DNA of 64,000 nt from Rhizodiscina lignyota (taxonomy: Eukaryota; Ascomycota; Dothideomycetes; Aulographales; Rhizodiscinaceae), in assembly GCA_010015805.1 (NCBI GenBank), contig ML978125.1, positions 1,240,001 through 1,304,000 of the forward strand, given 5' to 3'. The notes beneath the pieces were generated by a model. The model worked only from the letters and a program-made list of their open reading frames with translations, made no database searches and was not told where the DNA came from. Each line of letters opens with the position of its first letter. Position 1 is the first letter of the stretch. Shown one piece after another: positions 44,584 through 55,116 of the stretch. A program made the translations under genes and the position numbers.

Positions 44584-45907
44584 GACCGAGGATGACTGAC
44601 TGAGGCTTGATTGGCTAAGGACTGACTGGCTAAGGATTGATTGACTGAGGATTGATCGATTTGACAGTTGACTGATCGAGAGTTGACTGATTTGACTGGA
44701 AATCGACAAGGTAAAATGGTGAACTGAAATGGAACGAACTGATACTTGCTACGGAGAATCGGCCTGGGCCTTCGTATGGGCCTATATCGCATCCACATGC
44801 GGATAGCAAAATACAAAGACATCTCCAATCATCCACTCTTGACTTTGTTCATTCTCGTGACGTTCGTCTGGTCCGAGGGGAATGGGAGGAACTGTCACTT
44901 ACTATGGAGAGTTTGATGAGAGCCTTCACGTAGGGCCAAGCTGCTATCAATGGATGGCAATTCCACAAAGAGGTCTCCGACGATACAGAAATCATGAAAT
45001 CCCTCCTCTTCTACGGCGCGCTCATCGCCATGCTCAAGCACTGCCAATGCTGGGGTGACGTTCTATCCTGACTCAGGGCGCAGTATCGGCAGTGCGACTA
45101 TCAGCGACGACATGAGCTGGGCGGCACAGCGATTCCAGATATGGCAGCAAAGTCGTTCGACTTCGATGACCAGTTCAGCCAGGCTTTCGTGACCGTGTGT
45201 GCACCTCGCCTGCATCGCAAGAATGGACCGCGCCGTCAAATTTGGAGGCGTTTCAAGACGAGGCTTGTCTGTCTGGTAGGCCATGGCAATCGTACTCGGT
45301 TTTTTTGCTGTCCTGAGGGCAGCGGAAGGGATGAATTGAATTCACACGACAAGAATAAGGTAAGACAGCAGCATGTTTACTAGGGAGCACGACATTCACG
45401 ATAGAGTTTGGAGCGAGTAATCAGGACACAAGTTTGAGGGGTCCCAGATGTTTGATTTTAGTGTGCCGAGTTCACTGCTTAATGACTACCTATAAAAGGC
45501 ATGTCGCCAGTTGAAACCCAAGCCATGTCCCGTGTGTGATGAAAAGAAAAGAGTCGTGAATCACCCTGTCCGATGAATCAACCCCGATGTCGTAAGGAGA
45601 AAGAAGTCGTGTGAAGCCCTTTAGCCACCATGTGAGAGGGTTTGACGGCCAGTCCAGACTGTAAAAGCACAAGTAAGCAGCATTTGTTTGGCGACTGACG
45701 AACCCAGAGCAGTCGGCAAACTTACAACTGATGCGTCCACGTGAGGGCAATCTAGTAGTCTCTACGACTTGAAAGCGCACACACCACCGACCGGAGAGCT
45801 GGGGTCATGAACGCAGCCGCAGCAGTCGCAGCACTGCTCGTCGACGAAGCAGATGGCTGGGCACAGTTAGTATTCTTAGCTTTTCTGCTTGCTGGATGTG
45901 TTTTCAG
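44584..45907. other. Intergenic stretch downstream of RTF1
   Basis: After the repeat tail, about 1.2 kb has no convincing gene. A plus-strand run near 44990-45230 has codon-like texture but is broken by stops in all frames, so it could be a degraded gene fragment. Confidence 0.35.
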
Positions 45908-46125
45908 TTACTTAAAGCCGGCAGGGAGACAGCCACGCTCGAAGAGGGCACCGCCATGAACGTTGGGAGACACATTCTCGGCGGCCTGAGATGTTGTTAG
46001 TAAGATTGACGAAGCAGGGTTGTGGTGGTGTTTTCGAGGGCACTTACGCCAACAGCGCGAGCATCGGCAGCCATCGCGACACCAGTGAAGAGAGCCAGAG
46101 CGGCGAAGATGTTGGTGAACTTCAT
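45908..46125 (-). CDS. Small secreted peptide, 51 residues
   Basis: Two minus-strand exons, 46125-46048 and 45985-45908, join across a canonical intron (gtaagt to catctcag, branch ctaac) to 51 residues. The first 19-20 residues (MKFTNIFAALALFTGVAMA) are a textbook signal peptide with an Ala-x-Ala site; a processed form of about 31 residues would follow. The mature part ends GGALFERGCLPAGFK with a single Cys and Gly-rich motif. A TATA-like stretch lies 125 bp upstream. I do not recognise the family. Many fungal secreted peptides are this size; the single Cys argues against a cysteine-knot antimicrobial. The gene is too short for default ORF calling. Confidence 0.68.
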
Positions 46126-46620
46126 GATGACTGAGGAACGGTGGGTGATTGTTTGATTGGAGCTGGAAGAGTGGTTGGAAGTTTGATGGCGAAGTTGGAA
46201 AGGTTGAAAGTGGTTGAAGAAAGAAGAGAGAAGCAGGAAAGGAAGAGGAATATATATACAGGCAATCGTGTGTTTGAGTGTTTTCATAACAAGCCACCGT
46301 GAAGATCATCGCCGGAATGCGCTAGTTTTATGGCGCCTTACCACACACGTGGTGGCGAGAGGTGAAGGTAGACGGCTTGCAACACCATAGCGGACACAGC
46401 ATTTGAATGGCCCATGTGAATGGGGCAAGGATTGGAGAGAAACCATTCGGCGAAGCTTATTGACACAACAAACTTGCATGCTAGTGTGGAATATCAGAGT
46501 ATCAAAGACATTCGTCGATTCGGACGTAATAGTGAGTGAAGCTTCCGTGGCTCAGCCGGGTGACGTGGACTGGTAATTGGAGAACGGGTATCATAGAGTT
46601 TCTACACGAAGGTAACTTAA
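46126..46620. other. Promoter region of the small peptide gene and 3' flank of the molybdate transporter gene
   Basis: No further gene supported; see the TATA-like element. Confidence 0.35.
46250..46260 (-). promoter_or_regulatory. TATA-like element upstream of the small secreted peptide gene
   Basis: The stretch atatatataca lies 125-135 bp before the ATG at 46125 and matches a consensus TATA element on either strand. It is the clearest TATA word upstream of a gene in this window and suggests regulated, high-level expression. Confidence 0.4.
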
Positions 46621-48171
46621 TTAGCTCAAAAGGCCTCTCCTCTCTTCGTCATGGTTCGCGTTATCCTCATGCTGTTGAGAGTCTCTGGTTCTCCATCGCA
46701 TCCAGACACCCGGTAACCTTATTCCCCAGTGCCATACCATCCCTACCACAAAGCCTACGCCATCATTCTTGAAGGCAAGAAGTGTTGCCACAGTGACGAC
46801 CATTACTGCGATTCTTTCTTTGCGCTCCCTATCTGTAAGCTCTTTCAATTTCCTCCTCTTTCCAGCGAGAGAAATACCATTCTCGAGAACTCCGTCCGCA
46901 TCTTCTCTCGATCCTTCTTCTGCATCTGCCTCCTCCCAGAGATCGCGGGCTCCATCATTCACAGTTCCACCTACCTTCGCGAGCTCGACTCCCGCTGCAA
47001 TGACCATTACACCTAGCAAGCCCTTCGGGAACACTTCTAGCACACGGACCATACTCTGCTCTCCTCGACTCGCAGCCAGGGCTACAACTCCTAAGAGAAT
47101 CTTGACGATGCCTAATACGATAACACTTGCGCCACTTCGAGCGCCAAACTTATGCTGGCCTGCTAATCCACCGGATCCATGGCATGCTGGCATGGCACCA
47201 AATATGCAACCGAGAAAATTCATGATGGAAATGGAGAAACCCAGCGCTCCAGGAGATGGTGCAGGAGGAAATCCAGACGGATAGAGGTCAGAAGCTAAAT
47301 GTGTCACCGCAAGAATAGAATTCAAGGTTGTTAGAGGAAGCTGTCCAAGAGCTGTAGACAACGTATCGGCGAACACTGACGGTCGTGGCCATGATGGTAG
47401 GTGATCGAATCTTTCTGAAAGAATAGCTGGGCCGTTCTCAAAAGAAGATGAGTCGGTGTTCGTATGTAGTCGGATAAACGCCAGTAACAGTCCGGCCACA
47501 AATATCACAAGCGCGGCAGGAATCCTCGATGCACCACCTCTTAAAGAACCAACCTCGCTTGCGAGTACTACTAGAGTAGCAACAATCGCCCATATCAGAT
47601 TATCTCCCCACCACGTTCCTCTCCAACCAAGTGGAACTAGCATCTTCTCTCCAGCGCTCAGACACAAGCTGAGTCCAGCACCCATTTGGATACCCTTGAC
47701 AACAGGTACGGGGACCCATCTCATGAGACCCCATCCTCTCGTCTTCTCTCTGCCGTTGCTCTCTTTACTCCCGATTTCCTCGTTTCCACCAAGTAGTCCG
47801 GTTATTGTCAAGACGCCCACTGCGATGGCCATGCTCAGTCCGCTCGCCATGGTCTCTTCAACTCCATAGCTCTTTGCAATAGCTACAGCCGCGATGGCTT
47901 TCATTGGCTGTACCGGGAGCGGTACGCCGAAGAGGAGGCCTGTCAAGACATTTGCAGCGCCGGTGAAGAGGAGCGTAGGCGCGAGGAGGATACTATGAGT
48001 GAGAGTGAGGGCAAGAAGGAGCGGTAAGAGAGTGCCTAGGTCGCCGAGGGAACCTGAAAGCTCAGAGAGTGGAGAGGAGCGGAGGGTTTGGATGTTGTAG
48101 TTGTTGATGCGGCGGAAGAGCGTAAAAGGTTGATGCGGGGGTGAGAGGAACGAAGGCAGTTGTAGAGGCAT
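46621..48171 (-). CDS. Molybdate transporter, MOT1 family
   Basis: An intronless 516-codon frame. The protein has about ten hydrophobic spans and the two hallmark motifs of MOT1-type molybdate transporters (a SulP-related family without the STAS domain): ELSGSLGDLGTLLPLLLALT near residue 40 and PACHGSGGLAGQHKFGARSG near residue 330. PVQPMKAIAAVAIA lies in the conserved third span. The C-terminal tail is short and polar after a final span. Molybdate imported this way feeds the molybdenum cofactor used by nitrate reductase and MOSC-type enzymes; a MOSC protein gene sits 7 kb away. Substrate is from family knowledge; no lesion seen. Confidence 0.87.
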   Translation of the reverse strand: MPLQLPSFLSPPHQPFTLFRRINNYNIQTLRSSPLSELSGSLGDLGTLLPLLLALTLTHSILLAPTLLFTGAANVLTGLLFGVPLPVQPMKAIAAVAIAKSYGVEETMASGLSMAIAVGVLTITGLLGGNEEIGSKESNGREKTRGWGLMRWVPVPVVKGIQMGAGLSLCLSAGEKMLVPLGWRGTWWGDNLIWAIVATLVVLASEVGSLRGGASRIPAALVIFVAGLLLAFIRLHTNTDSSSFENGPAILSERFDHLPSWPRPSVFADTLSTALGQLPLTTLNSILAVTHLASDLYPSGFPPAPSPGALGFSISIMNFLGCIFGAMPACHGSGGLAGQHKFGARSGASVIVLGIVKILLGVVALAASRGEQSMVRVLEVFPKGLLGVMVIAAGVELAKVGGTVNDGARDLWEEADAEEGSREDADGVLENGISLAGKRRKLKELTDRERKERIAVMVVTVATLLAFKNDGVGFVVGMVWHWGIRLPGVWMRWRTRDSQQHEDNANHDEERRGLLS

Positions 48172-48857
48172 AGCGGCGTCAGTCTGAACGACGACTTTGT
48201 GATAAAAGAGGTCAAGATGCCTTCAGGGCTACGAGAAGTACAGTTGAAAACTCATAGTCCCCGGAGCTTGTAGGCTACTACCAGTCACTATCTTGTGATC
48301 GGTTGTGCAAGGATGGAGTGGGATGACATGCACATATCTCAAAATAGTTAGACACTCCTGAACTGGCCAATCATGTTGCGATAGAGGTTTACATCTGCAA
48401 TTCGCATTCTCACCTTCTCGTCCATGAATCGAATAGGTGTATAGAAATGTAGAGCATTCAGGCAGGTCTCGAAATATTCCGTTCATGCGGAGGGTATCAT
48501 GTTTGACACCCCCTGCTACCTTTCCCTTCTTTGTACAGAGCAGTCTAATGGCTACTCTATTCTGTTCGAGCGTTTCCCCGTGGATCGACATAGCTTTATA
48601 ACGGACATATTTTTTCTATTTATGAAGGCAGCAGAAAAAGGGAGCTTAAGAAACAGAAGCCAGTTCGAGTCGTGATCCTCTCACATGGTTGAATCTAAGG
48701 GGGGAGATATGAAGGGCGTCGGGTGTCCGCTTGACTGTCGATTTAGGCTTGGCGAAGCACGCAGACAATCTGTCTCGTGAATTTCTAATCAGCATTTTGC
48801 TTCAATATCGTTCAAATGGAGTGGTATATAAGCTCTTGACCCATCTCTACGAGACCT
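48172..48857. other. Intergenic, transporter promoter side
   Basis: No gene supported; a 120-codon minus-strand frame (48229-48591) has no recognised features. Confidence 0.35.
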
Positions 48858-49110
48858 GGCCCTGGGCACGAGGGTGACAAAATAGTCGAGTCCTGCGAAG
48901 TTTGAACGTGTTCAATAGAAACGAGGTTTTCTCTTCAACGCTAGTAAGAGTATCTCTAAAAGGTCGATACACTATATACTAGAGTTTATTTATCTAAAAC
49001 ACGCAGCTTCAGGGTATATGGCTTATATTAACTATCGAGGATATACATCCTCGTAGTTCTGTATATTGCAGCCACGACTCAACTATTTTGTCACCCACTT
49101 GCCCCGGGGC
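48858..49110 (-). mobile_element. MITE-like inverted-repeat element, copy 2
   Basis: The outer 35 bp at each end form an imperfect inverted repeat: one end, 48858-48892, reads ggccctgggcacgaggg followed by tgacaaaatagtcgagtc; the other, 49076-49110, is gactcaactattttgtca followed by cccacttgccccggggc. The interior contains a small hairpin (cgaggatatacatcctcg). In reverse orientation it aligns end to end with the element at 2991-3245. No coding sequence. It resembles a TIR non-autonomous transposon; the superfamily is not assigned and no target duplication was established. Confidence 0.7.
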
Positions 49111-49807
49111 ACCAATAAGGTTCATCCCGAGGCTAGAGTGTCTGTTTCAGGACTAGCGTATTTTCAGTCAATCGTCAGCAGTCAACCCAACCTCTCCACG
49201 TCCATATTGTACAACTCTTCAACAATTCTACACTCTTCAAGGACCCCCTTCCTCCTCTGATGATGTGCCGTATGCAGGCCCGGATCTCAGCGTTTGGATT
49301 AACGCCGATATTGGTTTAAAGAGTCTCAGCCCTAGTTCGTATCGTATGCGGAAAACTTACCTATTTGAATTGGACCCACCAAACAGCGGCCGTCAATCTC
49401 GACTTTTCGGACTTCGCCAACGCTCCGAGCGGACGAATCAAACCGGAAGAGATCGTGTGAATGCAAATACTATTAGTAGGCTTTCCAATCAAGAGGATCA
49501 ATATAGGCGGTGGGCATCCGGGGCTATGATCACTGAACAGGAGTTAAGCTTCTTTTTCCCCGGATAGCGGCACGTAAGGCGCAGATCCAAACCCGCACCT
49601 GTCAACCAACCATGTCCAGCGAAGTATCGGCAGCTAGAGCTTCGCTGGGGAAATGATGTCGCGATACACTCATAGACCGATAGTCCGTCTTGGCCTTGAA
49701 TAACTTTCCGTTTCCGTTTTCTCTTCGTTTATTTCTTATTTTGACCTCATACCTTGTTTACGTTTCTCAATGTCGATGAATTCATTGTGAACTTGACTAT
49801 TTCTTTC
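49111..49807. other. Intergenic, promoter of the MFS gene
   Basis: No gene supported. A 100-codon plus-strand frame (49265-49567) shows no domain and was set aside. Near 49690-49740 the sequence is T-rich. Confidence 0.35.
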
Positions 49808-51552
49808 ATGGCGGCGTCGAAAGCCCCGACACGGGAACTGGACGACGAGAAGGTGGAGCTTGCGGCAGATGAGGGGCATGACGAGCGAGAACGTACATTA
49901 AGCCGAAAAGAAAAAGAACTTGAGGTCGATGTCGATTTCGGACAGCAGTATGGGCATGATATTGAAAAGGATGCTGTAATATCGACATCTCCACGAGAAT
50001 CCAGCAATATATCTGTTTCGCCACCAGACGAAGAAGAGAACCAGGAACCTGAGGATCCAAATGTGGTCTTCTGGGACGGACCGAATGACCCTGCAAATCC
50101 CATGAACTGGTCCAGCAGCAAGAAATGGGGCAGTATTGCAGTCGTATCAGCCATCACCTTTCTCTCGCCTCTCGGCTCGTCCATGATCGCCCCAGGTGTA
50201 CCAGGAATAATGTCAGAATTCCACTCTGATAATGAACTGCTCTCTGGCTTTGTCGTCTCGGTCTACGTTTTAGGGTTCGCTTTTGGCCCTCTTGGTCTGT
50301 CCTCTCCGTTCTTCATGCTTAAAGCAATCATATTGACTAAGGAATAGTGATTGCGCCGATGTCTGAAATGTGGGGTCGCCTACCGCTTTACCACTCTTGT
50401 CAAATTCTCTTCCTTCTGTTCACCTTGGGGTGTGCGCTGAGCAAGAGCATGGGCACGCTGATAGGACTTCGTTTCCTGGCAGGCTCAGTAGGCGCCTCGC
50501 CGTTAACACTTGGGGGTGGGACGATCGCAGATCTGATACCGCGAGAGAAGAGAGGTATGGCCATGGCAATGTGGGTCCTCGGACCAACCCTTGGTCCAAC
50601 TATTGGCCCAGTAGCGGGTGGGTTCATATCAGGATACCTCGGCTGGAGATGGAATTTCTGGATTTTGACTATGCTTGTACGTGGCCATGTCGAAAATATA
50701 CAGCCTTGAGACCAGAAGCTAATCATTTCGCAGTCCGGTGCTAGCAGCATCATGGGCTTCATCCTGCAGAGGGAGACATACGCGCCCGTAATCCTTGCCA
50801 GGAAGGCGAAACGCCTGCGTAAAGAAACCGGAAATGACGCTCTTAGATCGAAGCTCGACAAGGGACTCTCAGCCCGTGACCTTTTCTTCTTTTCGATCGT
50901 ACGCCCGTCGAAGATGCTACTCTTCTCGCCCATTGTGCAGGCCATCAGCACTTTCGTCGCGATCGAATATGCATACCTCTACATGCTTTTCACGACATTC
51001 ACATCCGTCTTTGAGGAGCAGTACCATTTCGCTCCGACTCTTGTCGGTCTTGCCTTCCTGGGGTTGGGCGTCGGTCAGATCTGTGGGCAGCTCGTGTACA
51101 CTTTCTACGGTGACAGGCTCCCCAAGAGACACATGGCGGCAGGAACATTCAAGCCGGAGCACCGCCTCCCCATGATGATCCCCGCAGCATTCTGCTTGCC
51201 GATCGCGCTGTTTATCTACGCATGGACCGTACAGGCGAAGGTGTTCTGGATTGTCCCAATTATCGCGACCGGTATCTTCGGGTTTGGTTTGCTGCTGAGT
51301 TTCATGCCGGCCAACACGTATCTGGTGGATGTGTACACTGTGCATGCAGCTAGCGCCATGGCAGCAAATACGGTGCTGAGGTCCGTCCTGGCGGCTGTAC
51401 TACCATTGGCAGGGCCAACGATGTACAGGCGATTAGGTCTTGGATGGGGCAATAGTCTGTTGGCGTTCATTGCGGTTGCGATGCTGCCGATTCCATTTGT
51501 ATTTGTCAAATACGGCGAACAGATACGGAAGAGGGAAAAAGTGAGACTTTAA
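49808..51552 (+). CDS. MFS drug/polyamine-type transporter
   Basis: Exons 49808-50294, 50348-50676 and 50734-51552 give 544 residues. The DHA1-like layout is clear: a long polar N-terminus, [20 protein letters not shown] entering the first span, [32 protein letters not shown] (the loop 2-3 GxxxDRxGRR region in degenerate form), [20 protein letters not shown], and [20 protein letters not shown] with GWRWNFWI, the motif C of antiporters. About 12 spans are expected. The first intron uses GTCTGT, not a common donor; the frame and family both require it. Substrate unknown; relatives export azoles, benomyl, polyamines or secondary metabolites. The chosen ATG is the first one in frame. Confidence 0.87.
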
Positions 51553-51895
51553 AAAGTTTTGTATTTTAAGAATAGCATTGCATCTGAGACTGGAATGAAG
51601 AACATGAATGGAATGACGCTTGAGGAGTTGTGAGTTCGCGGTGAAAGTATTAATAGCCTTCCCCAACTCGCTTGCATAACGAATGGTATTTGCACCGATG
51701 TTGCGCGTTGTTAGCAGCGGTACAAGTTTCCGGTTCTGCAAAATCCCCTTCAACTCCAACTTCGCCCGTTTCGGTATGGGATTCGTATCCTCTCTGCTGC
51801 CCTATCCCAGTTCCTCAACATCCATCGAATCCCTCTACTTTGTGTCCCACTGTCCAACATAGGAGTTCGACGGCCCATATGGCGCCCCTCGTCCA
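51553..51895. other. Short intergenic stretch between convergent genes
   Basis: No gene seen between the MFS stop and the end of the minus-strand hypothetical gene. Confidence 0.35.
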
Positions 51896-52486
51896 CTAAA
51901 AATCGGCACCAAAAGATGCAAACTGATCATTCAGCGCGTCCGTGTCACTTGCTGCATAGACATGAGTGGGGAGCGGCTCATGACTTCCTTCTGATTGCCC
52001 TAGCACCCAGGCTAGAGTTCGTAGTTTGCGTTCCTTAGACGAGAGGGTTTGTGATTCAGCAGGTTGCGTAGATCTGTCGGCGGCAGTGCTATCTAGGAGA
52101 GGCCAGAGCTCCTTCGGCATGTCCTCCCGAAGAGATTGAACAAAGTCCTCGAACCTGAAAGAGTTGAGAGCCGCAACCACCGCTCCGACTTCAATAATGT
52201 TGTTGAACATAAGTGGTGTGAGTGTCGGTTTTATCTTGTGCGAAAGGAGCACGATGAACTTCGTGGCGCAACGTGCGATGAATATCTTGGCAGCTGGTCG
52301 TATGAATGCCCCCCAATTCTCCTGTTTGAATACGGCGTTCACTATCTTTGCCACCACTTGCGGCTCAAGAGCGACGTCTTGTGGACAGGTAAGATGCAGC
52401 CTCTCGCGATGCGGAAGGTTCTGCGACACTTGCTCGGTCCCTTCAGGGTTGGACTGATTCGGCTGATGCGCTTGGGGAGAAGCCAT
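51896..52486 (-). CDS. Hypothetical protein, 196 residues
   Basis: An intronless minus-strand frame with coding-like composition. The N-terminus (MASPQAHQPNQSNPEGTEQV) is polar; the middle (VVAKIVNAVFKQENWGAFIR, then KIFIARCATKFIVLLSHKIK) has a folded-protein pattern with a hydrophobic stretch too short and mixed for a span; the C-terminus is acidic (DALNDQFASFGADF). I recognise no family. Probably a lineage-specific gene. Confidence 0.5.
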   Translation of the reverse strand: MASPQAHQPNQSNPEGTEQVSQNLPHRERLHLTCPQDVALEPQVVAKIVNAVFKQENWGAFIRPAAKIFIARCATKFIVLLSHKIKPTLTPLMFNNIIEVGAVVAALNSFRFEDFVQSLREDMPKELWPLLDSTAADRSTQPAESQTLSSKERKLRTLAWVLGQSEGSHEPLPTHVYAASDTDALNDQFASFGADF

Positions 52487-53236
52487 ACTTCTGCAAGAAT
52501 AGTTCTTAATCTGATAAACGAGGGTTATGCTGAAGAAGACTTGAAGGAACGTGGAGATCGAGAAAGCATGTCTGCCGGCTCTTAAATCTTCTATTCAATC
52601 GGAAGTGGCAATACTGTCATGCTCTGTCGAGGCTTGTGACTGTCTCCACGAAAGTCGTTCTTTCCTCAAGAGTTGTCTGTGAAATGTCGCGAGACCCGCA
52701 AGCCATATTGCAAGAGCAGGTGCTGTCCACCAGACTCTACCTCAACTGCGGTTGTCGTAGATGATACTAATGTCATATTTATCTCCGTGGTTCAAGATCC
52801 TATTCAGCTCGAAATGCGCTGAGATTCCGTCGGTTTGCTTGCGGGCCGCATCGCTATTGCGAGTAGCACTGCAATTTCTACAGTCTTGTGCAGACTCTAA
52901 CCATCGCAGCGCATTGTACGCCAGGTCGTCAAGGCGACGACAAAAGCTATGGCATTCTACTTCAGCATATAAAATTACTACAAGCTAAGCAAAATCCATC
53001 AAGGTTCTCTCCTCCAGGAACATCTCAAGTATATCCTCAAGTCTTTTCACAGACACTCCATTCACGTACCTAGGTGTAAAGCGCACTTGAAAGCTGAGCG
53101 CCAATGTTTATGTATTCAAGCCCCCTGAGAACCTGAAAGGTACCAAGCCGGGAGAGACAACGTTAAAAGGCTAAACCTGTTTTAGACTAGCGCAACGTCT
53201 TCTAACTTCGCCCGAGGAGACTTTTTGTCGACCCAG
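52487..53236. other. Intergenic stretch before the Fe-ADH gene
   Basis: No gene supported; open frames on both strands are short and unmatched. Confidence 0.35.
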
Positions 53237-54559
53237 TCAATGATGGCATGCATGGCCTCCTTGCGATGCTCGAGGCTTCAATGCCATGTTCAGGACCTCA
53301 AGCACCTGTGATTTATCCGTCATCGGTACTGGATTCGTTGGGATCCAGCGATCATGCATAGAGTTCTCAGCCAACATGTCCAGCTTGTCCGGTCCGATTC
53401 CAACCTCTTCCAAAGATCCAGGCATTCCAAGTTCCTTCACTATGGCAGCTATCAGGTCACCAGCATTCGAGGTGCCCTTTTCAATGCCGTTGCCCTCCAG
53501 CATGTTGGCAACTGTAGGTTCACTCCACAGTATGTCTAATATTTTTTGCTGTCGCTTCCTGACCCCCTCATCACCATGCTGGTAATTGTACTCCATCACC
53601 GATGGAAGCATAACGCAGCTCGTCTCTCCATGTCCAACACCCAGCGGTCCAAGTTGATGGCCAATACCATGACTAGCACCCATGGGGACGCCGAACTTGT
53701 GGCCTCTCATTGCCTCTATCACGCCAAGCATTTCGTTAAGCCTCGCTTCTTCGTTCCCCGGGTTGTTCTTTGTAACAAGCAAATTCGGGACAAGTAATCT
53801 CAGGCCCTTCTCGCAAACGGAGTCACTCTCCTCATTCGCTTTCGGGGACATGGAACAGAGACCTTCTACGCAATGGTCTACTGCTCGAACTCCTGACTGT
53901 AGCCATACGTATTCTGGAGTTGAGATTGACAGTGCAGGATCGAGGATTACCAGAGAACAACCCATGGAAGGGTAGTTGAAAGAATGTTTGCGATGAGTCC
54001 TGAGGTCTGTTGCGCCTCCGTTAATCGAGTATTCTCCTCCAGACAGGGAGGTCGGTATATTGATGATCGGAATCGTGCAAGGCTTGACGTCCTTGGGATT
54101 CTCGTCAGTAGAAAACGTCCCCAGGTCCTCAACTGTAAAGGCATTATTAGCCACAGCCTACAACGCCATTAGCACACGTTCCTCGACAAGACACGACGAG
54201 ACGGTCCGTACAAGAGACACAACTTTTGCGCCGTCCGTGAGAGAGCCAGCTCCGAGTGTTACAATAAGGTCCGCATCTCTGTCGTGAACGTCTTTTGCAA
54301 CTTCTACTACGTCATCCCAAGGAACATGCTGTCTAATACCACGTCGAACGCCAACGACCTTGCCTGACAAAGCTTTCTCTAAGGATACGAAGTTTTCAGT
54401 CCCGCTGATAGATTTGGAGACAATCATATAGACTCTAGATGCTTTAAAAGTATTTTCGACATGGTGAGCACAAGCAGTGGTGAATGCCAAGCCTGTGGAG
54501 ACATGCGGTCGTGGATTTGGAGGTACAGCGAGGAAGTACTGCTCCCCTTTAGCTGCCAT
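53237..54559 (-). CDS. Iron-type alcohol dehydrogenase (maleylacetate reductase-like)
   Basis: Two exons, 54559-54221 and 54157-53237, give 419 residues. The 63-nt intron (gtgtct to gttgtag, branch tgctaat) carries an in-frame TAG, so without it the gene seems split. Family III ADH features: GAGSLTDGAKV (NAD loop), ANNAFTVEDL, IPTSLSGGEYSINGGATD, DHCVEGLCSMSPKANEESDS (metal Asp and His), HKFGVPMGASHGIGHQLG (His ligands), and HGETSCVMLPSVMEYN (His). Relatives include maleylacetate reductases in aromatic breakdown and other Fe/Zn group III ADHs; the Cys- and His-rich C-terminus is unusual but present in the frame. Role and substrate are inferred only at family level. Confidence 0.88.
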
Positions 54560-55116
54560 GTCGAGGCAAAGTCTTATTGAATACCCAAAAGGGCCGAAGG
54601 GATTGACGATAACTCAAGCTCCACAATTTGCGAATTGGACTCCGTGGAGATATGCAAGTCCTCTCAAGCAGCATGATATGTCAGCGTTCTACGTTTCGTG
54701 GTGTCTTCGTGAGACTGCAAGGATGCAACGGATAAGTTCCGAGGCTTCAGGAGCGGCAATCCAATGCCCATTGCAGGGGTATTTACAAACAAGGTTTAGC
54801 GCGACATATGAGGCGTGACTGAGACGAGATAGCCGACTTGCCGATATGCTCTTCCATATACCGCGTCTGTATTAGTGAATTCGCCATGACGTCCCTTGCT
54901 AGGATTAGAACGTTAGGAAGCATACTCCGTAGGCATTAGCCTTCCAGTTAACGCTTTCGTCTAGAACGCGCCGGTGTGTTAAGCAATCACCGGTATCGTA
55001 TATAGTTAGTTTCTTTGATCGAACTCCACTCAAATATTTCAACCTCTTGGCAGAGTTCTTCGTATCTTTCCTCTTATCATCTCTCGTCCTGACATCCAGC
55101 AGAAAGGCGAATCAGA
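54560..55116. other. Intergenic, divergent promoters of the ADH and MOSC genes
   Basis: 557 bp with no gene. The two start codons point away from each other, so the promoters share this stretch. Confidence 0.35.

Noticed and set aside
44509-44709. Antisense repeat-peptide frame (SQLSIAQLPIAQ-like)
   Set aside because: An artefact of a 15-bp tandem repeat being a multiple of three.
49754-49807. Upstream extension of the MFS frame
   Set aside because: It begins at a TTG, not an ATG; the first in-frame ATG is 49808.
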